DNA of 64,000 nucleotides from Sycobia sp. Sy_11 (lineage: Eukaryota > Arthropoda > Insecta > Hymenoptera > Epichrysomallidae). This document shows, piece after piece, positions 55,483-63,484 of this stretch. A program made the position numbers and the translations under genes. The notes beneath the pieces are model-generated. The model saw only the letters and a list, made by a program, of their open reading frames with translations, did no database searches and had not been told where the DNA came from. Position 1 is the first letter of the stretch, and each line of letters begins with the position of its first letter. Location: contig JACCIC010000281.1 in assembly GCA_018907035.1 (NCBI GenBank), positions 310,001 to 374,000 of the forward strand, given 5' to 3'.

Positions 55483-55844
55483 AGTAAGCATTCTATTCTA
55501 CTAAGTTTTCCTTTAAAAAACCTTGATTCCGCGATACGCGTGCTTCTTTTTAGAGCAGGAGACACGGGTCTAGGAGACAAAAAGCTGTCGCTGGACTCGT
55601 AGACTCCGCTAAAAATAAGCACGCCGGCCTAAGGCAATAGTGGAAGGCCGAAAGCGTGCCGGTGCTACCCTCAGGGGATATCGGAATCGTCGCCGCTCCG
55701 AATTCGACACGTTGGGATCCTCGGCTTCAATACGCGAAGGTGTTGGCCGAAAATAAGGGGCATTTCGCCGGTAACTAACGACATTAAATCACCGTTAGGA
55801 TTTTCGGGGTGACACCAGCTTTGGCTGGATGTCACAAAAGAAAT

Positions 55845-55862
55845 TGGGGGCTCGTCCGGGAT
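55845..55862 (+). promoter_or_regulatory. Primer-binding site, tRNA-Pro type
   Basis: TGGGGGCTCGTCCGGGAT is an 18-base match to the well-known primer-binding site complementary to the 3' end of tRNA-Pro (as in murine leukaemia virus). It would prime minus-strand DNA synthesis. It starts 8 bases after the LTR end. Confidence 0.9.
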
Positions 55863-56039
55863 ACGTCCATAGATCGCGGATGCTTTTTGTACTACTTCTT
55901 TTCGCGTATTTTATTCGAAATTTCGCGTGTTCTTGTTAGGCCGGTTCGCGTAGCGAAGAATAGGGCGAGACGGTACTGTATTAATTTTTTTGTTTCTAAC
56001 TTTTTTAGTGGTCGGGAAGGCTAATAAACAGCGAAGGAA

Positions 56040-57105
56040 TAGAGAGCAAAAAAGGCGGCAGCGGGAGACCCGTTTATTGATCCGAGGACAGATATTATAA
56101 GCGGAGCAAGAAAACCGGGAAAAAAGGGCTAAACCGCGTTCTCGATCGGGAACTAGAAGACACAGTTTGGAGAATATATCGGCTCATCCACGACCAGTAT
56201 CTGCGGGAACTCGCGGCGCGGCGGCCAGTAAAACATTTTTTCTGCCAGCCCCGGCATTTGGAAACAAAAAAAATTGTTACCAGCGTGACCAAGGCGTTCC
56301 GAGCATCGACAGGGGTCCACCGAGGCACGGCGTATTCCCGGGCTGCGTACGCCCTTTGGGACTGCACGAACCGATCGTTGACCGTCCGCTGGCTCTGGTT
56401 TATCTCCCGTCGACGGGCTTGCCCCCGCTAACGGAGTTAGTCCGCCCCGCAACTGGTGCGATAGCGAGCGCCGTCGTCGAACCACCGCGGCCGTGACAAG
56501 GCGAGCTGCTCCCAGTCGTTCGACGGACGACGAAATGACTCCGTATCGTCTCTGAGCTCACTTTACCTAAGGTCACCGAGCTACCATCGGCGCTATCTGT
56601 CGTGCCGTTGCTCGCTGCAGCGCACTTGACCGCGCCGCCGCCGACCGCCGATGGACGACTGTTGTTGCCAGCTGCAGCGCACCTGAACGCGCCGCCGCCA
56701 ACCGCCAACGAACGACTGGCTCAGCCCGCTGCAGCGCACCTGAACGCGCCGCCGCCGGCCGCCGACGAGCGACTGCCGCAGCCCGCTGCAGCGCAACTGA
56801 CCGTGCCGCTGCCGGCTGCACTGACAGGCCCGGCCGAAACGACTGCGTCGGGGTGGTTGTCGCCGATCCGAGGCTTCCGGCTAAAGCCATCCGGCTGCCC
56901 GGTGACCCCCCGCGGACTGACGGACGAGGAACTTCGCGCCGCGGAGGAGCGACGGAGCCGGGAAATGGAGGACCATGCAACCGAGCAGGATATATCGGCC
57001 CCAAGCCCCGTCCAAGAATCGGGAGATCCATCCAGCCGTTTGAGACTCGCGAGGTGGAAGAGAAAATTATTTTTCAACTCGGATAGCGAGAGCGAGAATG
57101 AATAA
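56040..57105 (+). pseudogene. Leader-encoded Ala/Pro-rich protein with 19-residue repeats
   Basis: One frame (positions 1 mod 3) reads from the leader to 57105 with a few stops (near 56098, 56496 and 56539). Its start is basic (KANKQRRNREQKRRQRETR), its middle Pro-rich, and from 56602 it holds four 57-base repeats, each a unit like AAHLNAPPPTANERLAQPA. The end is RLARWKRKLFFNSDSESENE, basic then acidic. 56602-57105 alone is open for 167 codons. No known domain. It precedes Gag by 1.7 kb, an unusual place for a protein in a Gypsy element. Confidence 0.45.
56614..56825 (+). repeat. 57-base tandem repeat, four copies
   Basis: GCTGCAG(C/C)GCA recurs exactly at 56614, 56671, 56728 and 56785, with a diverged fifth at about 56815. 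The period of 57 is a multiple of three and keeps the frame. Confidence 0.9.
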
Positions 57106-57119
57106 AGCTAAAACAATTT

Positions 57120-58150
57120 TTTTTATGTACACACATATAGGCGTTTTTTAAAATAAATGTAGAGTTTAAACGAAATCCATATTTATTGAGTATACCCTAT
57201 TTCCCTTTGCACTTCCATCTTTTAATCCTTCATTTTTATTATTGTATTAATATTAATTTTTATTCAATTTTTGATTGTATAAATCTATTCTTAATTTTGA
57301 ATCTCTGTTTTATTTTATTCTTTTGTTCTTTCATAATTTTTAATCCTTATTCATTTTAATCTTTATTTTAACCTTTAATTTTGTTTTAACTTTTAATTCT
57401 CTTTATTTTTCTTCCTTTTTAAATATTTTTTATATATTTTAAACATATTTTAACATATTTATATATATTTAATATATTTATATATTTAATATATTTTAAA
57501 TTTTTCAAATTTTAATATTTTTAAACATATTTCAACTAACTAAAATTAATATTTTTTAAACATATCTAAACTAACCAACTTATTTTACGGCTAAATATTT
57601 TTTTTTAACCTTTTGCAAAAACCTATTCAAATATAATTTTAACTAGATTTTAAGTTTTAATCCTTTTTAATTCCCAACCTTTTTTACTTTAATTCCTAAT
57701 TAAATTTTAATCTTTATTTCATCTGCCTTTATTAATTATTAATCTTTTTGTGGTTTTAAGCTTTAATTTTAGTTATTATTTTATTCTAACTATTAATTTT
57801 TTTTCTCTAGTTTTAATCTTCATTTATCTTCGAATCTTTAATTTTTTTTGTGTTTCTGCAATTTTCAAATAATTTTATTTTAATTTAATTTTTATCCTTA
57901 ATAGTTTTTATTTTTATTTATCATTTTTTTTCTCTTTACTCTTTGTTAATTTTTAAAATTTAACTAATTTTACATCAGAACTAAAACTTTAACCGTCATT
58001 AACCTTTATCCTCTTTATATCAAATTTTATTTTTCTTAATTTTTCCTTTGAACCGATTTTTTTTTTAATTAATCTTAGTTTAATTTTTGCCTTAAAATCC
58101 CTTTTCTCATTTTATCCTTTTCCTGCTCAACTCATCTTCGCGCGTACTAT
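57120..58150 (+). other. Nearly G-free leader segment
   Basis: About 1 kb of T/A/C-rich sense strand with quasi-repeats of TTTTAATC. Several successive 60-base lines have no G (57421-57540, 57661-57720), others one to three. No ORF. It separates the Ala/Pro-rich ORF from the coiled-coil ORF. Confidence 0.85.
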
Positions 58151-58200
58151 ACCCCTTTTTCCTCTCCCTACATATACGCCGTCGCTCTCTTATCAATCAA

Positions 58201-58578
58201 ATGGTAGGGTTGAATAGGGACCTCCCCGCGCCGAGCGAAGACCGGTTAAAAACTGTAGAAGAGCGAGTGACTTCCCACCACAGGGCGCTTTGTACGGTAG
58301 GAACGCTGTCGCGAAATAATCGTACGTATAGCGAAGAGTTACAAGAGGCCTGTGCGGAGACACATAGGAATACTAATTTCTTGTTGCGAAAGATAACCAG
58401 TGCAGAAGAGCGAGTAGAGGGGTTAGAAAAAGAGAATGAAAAACTTAAAGCTTGGTTGGAAAAAACCTGGCAAATTACCGCACGTGCTTTCAGGGAACTA
58501 AACAATAAACGGTCCATAAGCGAGTCAGATATAGAGTTCCTAGAAGAAGCCGTTAGGCAGCTAAACCTGGACGACTAA
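58201..58578 (+). CDS. Coiled-coil protein upstream of Gag
   Basis: 125 residues from ATG 58201 to TAA. Heptad patterns at residues 15-25 (RLKTVEERV) and 55-85 (TSAEERVEGLEKENEKLKAWL) predict a coiled coil; the end is acidic (DIEFLEEAVRQLNLDD). No known family was recognised. It lies 250 bases before the Gag start and could be an accessory ORF, or the N-terminal region of Gag in another frame. The frame is intact. Coiled-coil proteins in retroelements usually mediate self-assembly; this is inference. Confidence 0.5.
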   Translation: MVGLNRDLPAPSEDRLKTVEERVTSHHRALCTVGTLSRNNRTYSEELQEACAETHRNTNFLLRKITSAEERVEGLEKENEKLKAWLEKTWQITARAFRELNNKRSISESDIEFLEEAVRQLNLDD

Positions 58579-58827
58579 GAAGGGAAGAAACATTACCAAC
58601 TAATTTTTCATAATATTAATATATAAGGTTAATTAAGCGGTACGGTCGTCAGAAACTTACGTCGTTGACTAACTCTGCATTAATTTTATAACATTATAAT
58701 GTTTTTTAAGTAATAAGTTACTAACTTCAGTTATTCTTTATGCGACATAATACATAATACTGATTTTAATACCGATTTTAACGCGAAAATTTGTGAAAAT
58801 TTGACACCAGCTATATAATAAGGACGC

Positions 58828-59062
58828 ATGTCTGAACAGCGTGTCACTAGAAGTCGGGCAGATAAGAATAAATTCTGCCTAGGCTATATCGACAACGTCG
58901 ACCCTTTTTCTCCGACTAAAGAGATCCCGAGGGATAGAGAAATAAAGCCTCCACCGCGAGCGTTACAAGGAACGATTGATGTTTTGGAAGACTCTGTCCT
59001 AGAACCAATCGCGCAAACGGCAAAATCGGCTGATAATAAACAAAAGGAGGAATCTAAAAACC

Positions 59063-59113
<51 letters not shown>

Positions 59114-59762
59114 CAATAACCGAGCCCACGTAAAAATGCCTACGCAATTAGTCCCACTGAAGGACGTGCTTAAGGTGGTGCCTGTATTCGACGGGCGTAA
59201 CATCACCCTGAGCGAGTTCTTCGAAGGCTGCGATGAAGCTCTAGAGATTATAGACGCGTCCAGTGAACCAAGTTTCGTAAGGTTGTTACGGGCACGCGTG
59301 CCAGGCGAGGCAAGACAGGCGATTCGTGGACAGACTTTTAACACTGTCGCAGCTTTAAAAAACTATCTGGAGACCATATATGCGCCTCCTCTGACCGTTC
59401 AGCAATTACTCGGCAAATTGGGAACGGAATTCCAACAAGATAATGAAAATGTAATATCTTTTACAAACCGCGTGAAGGATTTAGGCCGTCGACTCTTGGA
59501 GGCAGAAAGAGCCCATGTTGGTGCTATAACGGAAGCGATGCGTCGAGAAGCCGAAACCACGTTGATCACTTGCTTTCGTAAGGGCTTGAAGAAAGAAATC
59601 GATAGGAGTATCGGTGCAGCGGCCACTGATCTCAACGCTATTATAAATAAAGCCATACAAGAAGAGAGAGATCTTGACGAGCGCAACTTGCTAAGAGATC
59701 TCAGCCGTAAACTTACGGTTCGAGGTAAAGAAGATAAAGAAAGGCATATGTCTGCCAATTAG
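58828..59762 (+). pseudogene. Gag capsid region, frame broken by a microsatellite
   Basis: ATG 58828 starts MSEQRVTRSRADKNKFCLGY, then DPFSPTKEIPRDREIKPPPR, a Gag N-terminal region. At 59067-59109 a (TA)n run encodes an Ile-Tyr string; after it the frame ends at 59133 and the capsid continues in another frame from 59136 (PVFDGRNITLSEFFEGCDEA, RVPGEARQAIRGQ, LRDLSRKL). The capsid segment matches the Ty3/Gypsy Gag fold: FxG-x-N...FF..C, then helical region. It ends at TAG 59762 just before the zinc knuckles, which lie in the frame one base back. Microsatellite growth, not selection, probably caused the first break. Confidence 0.75.
59067..59109. repeat. (TA)n microsatellite inside gag
   Basis: About 21 TA units within coding sequence, giving alternating Ile-Tyr. 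Confidence 0.95.
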
Positions 59763-60325
59763 ATCAACCCCCTACTGAACAGCGAAAAGTAATATGCGAG
59801 CGTTGCGGACGATTCGAACATCAAGCTCTTAATTGCTTAACACTCGGTGCAAGTAAGCCACCCACTACTTTATGCCAGCTGTGTGAGGCAGCGGGACATG
59901 TAGCTACCACTTGCCCCAACCGCATCACGTGCCAAATATTCAATTTGAAAGGCCATACAGCCAAAAACTGTAGGCCTCCGGAAAACTGTTTCCGGTGTAA
60001 CGAACTGGTATATAGAGCGGCGTCGTGTCCGCTAAATGCTAGAGCAGGAGCTCATCAGCAAAATAGTATCCCTTATCGGGCGATTTGCAGGAAATGCAAT
60101 CGACCTGGACATCTAACGTCCTCCTGCCCCTCCTCGCAAATCTGTGCCTACTGCAAAAATAGAGGGCACCATATAAGCGAATGCAGGAAACGTATGTACA
60201 ATGAGAAAATTCGAACGGGAAACTTGAACGGTGCCTCCATGCCGAGAGCGCAGCCGACCGCACCGCTGGACACCATGCGCTCTGCCAATATGGCAAGAAT
60301 GGAAGAGAAAGCATCCGAGTTGTAA
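59763..60325 (+). CDS. Gag nucleocapsid with six zinc-knuckle-like motifs
   Basis: Frame 2 from about 59745 gives six successive CCHC-type units: CERCGRFEHQALNC, CQLCEAAGHVATTC, CQIFNLKGHTAKNC, CFRCNELVYRAASC, CRKCNRPGHLTSSC and CAYCKNRGHHISEC, spacing 13-32 residues. Units 1, 2, 5 and 6 have the full C-x2-C-x4-H-x4-C pattern; unit 3 lacks the second Cys and unit 4 the His. They would bind the genomic RNA. The frame ends at TAA 60325 and overlaps the protease frame by about 120 bases. A one-base slip near 59740-59762 separates it from the capsid. Confidence 0.85.
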
Positions 60326-61047
60326 AGGCTAAAGTTCTACCCCACATTATCTTAAGATTCGGAAATAAGACGATCACCTTTTTAATCGACTCAGGTTCAC
60401 ATGGGAACGTTATTAAGCAGGGAAAAATGCCAGACAGTATAGCGATCGACACGACCGCTGTTACAAGATTGAAAGGAATAACAGATAATGTGATAAAATC
60501 TCTAGGTACTGCTCTAATTAAAGGTTTCGGGAAGACGTTAAGATTCCACTTCGTAGAAAAAAATTTTAAACTCCCGTATGATGGCACACTGGGGATAAAC
60601 TTCCTCGTTCAGCTTAAAGCAATAGCAAATTTCGATAAAAATGTGTTAATGATCGGAGATCATGAACTTACGCTAGGCTTTGAGAACGACCCGGTACGAA
60701 ACAACTCGAAAATACTCAATACTAATTTTTCCGGAAACCACAATAAGTTCTTATTTTTAGACTGGAACGAAGTATTAATTTTTATCGACACCGGATGCGA
60801 AGCGAGCGTCATTAAGGCGAAAGTACTACCGCCGATAACCAACGTTGACACATCCGGCGAGACCTATCTAAAGGGAATTGACGGTTTATTGACGCCAACG
60901 CTCGGTGTCACCCCGCTTAATATGTTAGGCATAGAATCAAGCGTGACTGTATTGCCAAATAACAGCGCTATACCATACGATGCGATTTTAGGAACCGATT
61001 TTTTACGCAAAACTAAAGTTGCGATAACAAATATGTTACGAACCTGA
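60205..61047 (+). CDS. Tandem retropepsin region (two protease domains)
   Basis: One open frame with two retropepsin-like units. Unit 1 (about 60330-60690) has TITFLIDSGSHGNVIKQ, RLKGITDN and PYDGTLGINFL. Unit 2 (about 60745-61040) has EVLIFIDTGCEASVIKAKVL, YLKGIDGLL and PYDAILGTDFL. Each has the catalytic D-S/T-G and the later (I/L)-L-G-type motif. Retropepsins act as homodimers and cut Gag and Pol; two linked units could form a single-chain dimer. The frame enters through the -1 signal and ends TGA 61047. Confidence 0.8.
   Translation, partial: ENSNGKLERCLHAESAADRTAGHHALCQYGKNGRESIRVVKAKVLPHIILRFGNKTITFLIDSGSHGNVIKQGKMPDSIAIDTTAVTRLKGITDNVIKSLGTALIKGFGKTLRFHFVEKNFKLPYDGTLGINFLVQLKAIANFDKNVLMIGDHELTLGFENDPVRNNSKILNTNFSGNHNKFLFLDWNEVLIFIDTGCEASVIKAKVLPPITNVDTSGETYLKGIDGLLTPTLGVTPLNMLGIESSVTVLPNNSAIPYDAILGTDFLRKTKVAITNMLRT
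60217..60265 (+). promoter_or_regulatory. -1 ribosomal frameshift signal at the gag-pro junction
   Basis: GGGAAAC at 60217-60223 is a canonical slippery heptamer (G GGA AAC in the gag frame). After a 5-base spacer, CGGTGC (60229-60234) can pair with GCACCG (60260-60265). The pro frame is exactly one base back, is open from 60205 and the gag stop is at 60323, so a -1 slip here joins Gag to Pro. Confidence 0.75.
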
Positions 61048-62345
61048 AGCAGGAGCACCGTATGACCCGCAATTCGAAATCTGAAATCTCTAATGCGGTT
61101 CGATAATACTAATTTTCAGGAGTTTGACTGGAGTAACGGAGACTACAATAATCTTTTTTTAGCATCCGAACTATGCGAGGACCTATCCAAACACCCTGGC
61201 CGCCTAAATAATTTAATAACTCACGTAAATTGATAGATTAGAGGAAAAAGAATACTAACAAGCGGCGAAATTGTTGAGAAATAACTCGGATCGGTTTTAC
61301 CTCGACAGTGACGAGCTTACTACAACTAACGTAGTGGCGCATAAGATCCCGACAACCGACGAGGCTTCAGTTAGTACGCGTCAATACAGATTGCCGCATG
61401 CTCTGAAAGATGAAGTGAATTGACAAGTGAATGAATTACTGCAGAAAGGCGTTATCAGACACTCAAGAAGTAGCTGTTCGTCAGCGCTTTGGGTCGTACC
61501 AAAAAAACAGTCGGCTAATAATAAACCACGCTGGCGTGTTGTAGTAGACTTCCGTCCCCTGAAAGAGAAAACGGTAGCAATGGCTTACCCGCTTCCCAAT
61601 ATCATCGAAATACTCGATACTGTTGGTGCTACTAAATACTACACCGTCCTGGATTGTGTCTCTGGATTCCATCAAATACCGATGAGTCTCGAGGACATGC
61701 ATAAAACTGGTTTTTCTACTCCCGATGGTCATTTTGAGTTCGAACGAATGCCCTTTGGTTTGAAAAATGCAGGCGTGCCTTCTTGGCAAGGGCGTATGAA
61801 AAATGCAGGCGTGCCTTATTGGCAAGGGCGTATTCGTCTATATGGACGACATAGTAATCTACGCCAAGTCTTTGAAAGAACACGAAATGTTGTTCAATGA
61901 GGTAATGGAAAGGTTACGCAAAGCAAACTGGAAGCTCGAACCGGGAAAGTGCAAAATTCTACAAAGCAAAGTAGCATATTTAGGACACGTTCTTAGCGAG
62001 AACGGGCTGGCGCCCGATCCAAAGAATCTAGAAGCGGTAGAGCGATTCCCGCGTCCTAAGCACATAAAAAACGTAGGACAGTTTTTAGGCTTAGCTGGTT
62101 ACTATCGTAGGTTTATTAAGGATTTCGCAAAAATTTCTAAATCGCTTACGAAATTCTCACAAAGCAATGAACCATTTGTTTGGGGAAAGAACGCAGAAAA
62201 TGCGTTCCTACACCTAAAAAAGGCTTTATGCACAGCGGCTGTTCTGCGATTTCCCGATATGGATCAACCATTTATAATCACGACGGACGCGTCGGGTTAC
62301 GCTATTGGTGGCATCCTATCACGAGGGAAACTCGGTAGAGATTAA
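61048..62345 (+). pseudogene. Gypsy reverse transcriptase
   Basis: 61050-61250 is a linker. From 61250 comes the RT start (RKLLRNNSDRFYLDSDELTT, YRLPHALKDEVN). TGA at 61420 replaces an expected Arg codon. 61427-61760 gives VIRHSRSSCSSALWVVPKKQ, VVVDFRPLKEKTV and FHQIPM, the fingers and first catalytic Asp region. Then a 36-base tandem duplication (61761-61832) and a frameshift lead to VFVYMDDIVIYAKS at 61838, the YMDD box, and YLGHVLSENGLAPDP, the thumb. The enzyme copies RNA to DNA; these breaks disable it. Confidence 0.9.
61761..61832 (+). repeat. 36-base tandem duplication in RT
   Basis: Two units starting TGAAAAATGCAGGCGTGCCT at 61761 and 61797, differing at one base. It replaces the usual segment between FGLKNA and the YMDD box. 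Confidence 0.9.
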
Positions 62346-62666
62346 CCGATCGCCTCTACGTCACGGGTTTTACGCGGACCCGAGTTACGCTACGAGGTGT
62401 ATGAGAAAGAAGCACTAGCCATGCTTTATTCGGTGCAGAGTTTTAGGCCGTACGTATTTGGACGTACGTTCACCCTTGTGACTGACCACCAGCCGGTCGT
62501 GTGGTTGAAAACAGCAGATTTGAATACACGAGTAATAAAGTGGAGATTCAAGCTATCAGAGTACGACTATAAAGTTGTTTACAATCCGGGGAAGACAAAT
62601 GTGCACGCCGATGCATTGTCTCGTAAACCTGTCGAAAATGTAAACGCAGAAGAAAAGGCTTCTTAA
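62250..62666 (+). pseudogene. Gypsy RNase H
   Basis: IITTDASGYAIGGILSRGKL begins the RNase H (first catalytic Asp), which removes RNA from the hybrid. A TAA at 62343-62345 follows GKLGRD where related elements have Gln (CAA). The same frame continues in 62346-62666 with EKEALAMLYSVQSF and VTDHQPVVWLKT, holding the Glu and second Asp, and ends GKTNVHADALSRKPVENV, the usual end of RNase H. A single nonsense codon is the only visible lesion. Confidence 0.85.
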
Positions 62667-63484
62667 TCTGGATAAACCAATTAGAAATTCTGAAATTCCA
62701 AGTTCCCCCTTAACGGAATTAAGGAGAGAAGAATTTAAGAATTATCCTTAAGAATTATCAATTAAAGAAGCTCGAATTGAAGGAAAGCCGAACGACGTTA
62801 TTGAGAATAAATCGCGCAAATTAACGAATAAGCAGGAAAATCAAAAACGTACTAAGCTGTATAAATCGAAAAATAAGAAGCCAACATTCGTCCAAAAAAA
62901 GCAAGGTAACAGGTGTTTTGCAGAAAAGTAGTGAGTCTACAAGCGGATCAGACAATGAATCATCATACTCTCCGCAGCGTAAATCCAAAATGATAGGTAG
63001 AAAACCTAAAGGCAAACCTACTTCAACAACCGAAAGTAATATGGATCAAAGCAGTAGCGACATAGATACCTCTAGTAGTGAAAGTTCAGTATTGGGGCAA
63101 AGTAATTGTTAAGATTGTGGCAACGAAAATAAAAACGACAATGCTAAAGATAGAAAAGCTGATGTTAAAGGAAAGAATTTAAGAGAAAGCAAAGGTAAAA
63201 TTGTGGAAACTAAGGAGGCGATCCAATTTCACAATGATCACATAGTATATTTTATCAATAGCAAAGGTGAACCTTCCGATCTAGCGGCACAAAAATTTGC
63301 TGAAACGAATAAAATTTCGGAACGTCAATGCGTAGGAGAAGCTAAGATCACCCCATATAAACGAAACAATCGTAAGTTTCTAATTGCTATCAATATTAAG
63401 GGTGACCAGCCCGAATCATTGTCAAAAAAGAGAACATACAGAAGGCATGTAAAGAGCTGAAAACATTTAGAATGGTACGAAGTC
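62667..63484 (+). pseudogene. RNase H to integrase linker
   Basis: Lys/Ser-rich linker. 62918-63112 reads SSESTSGSDNESSYSPQR and ends NC; 63203-63460 reads EAIQFHNDHIVYFINSKGEP and SERQCVGEAKITPYKRNNRK, a segment that precedes the integrase in insect errantivirus-like elements. Frames are broken at about 62760 and 63112-63200, and a stop at 63460 separates it from the integrase. Confidence 0.65.

Larger units (their letters stand above)
54327..55836 (+). mobile_element. 5' LTR of the right-hand Gypsy element
   Basis: Proposed from TGTTGACAG at 54327 to GATGTCACA at 55836, 1.5 kb, with TG...CA ends and loosely inverted termini. The right boundary is firm because the primer-binding site follows 8 bases later; the left boundary is a guess. 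Within it, a TATA box and poly(A) signal define U3 and R, and GTGACACCAGC/GCTGGATGTCAC forms a hairpin at the U5 end (55809-55835). The 54330-54560 part is GC-rich; 54600-55180 is AT-rich. Confidence 0.55.

Noticed and set aside
56095..57077. Large minus-strand ORFs (up to 152 residues)
   Set aside because: Antisense to the GC-rich leader ORF whose repeat is in frame on the plus strand and which lies in the sense direction of the retroelement.
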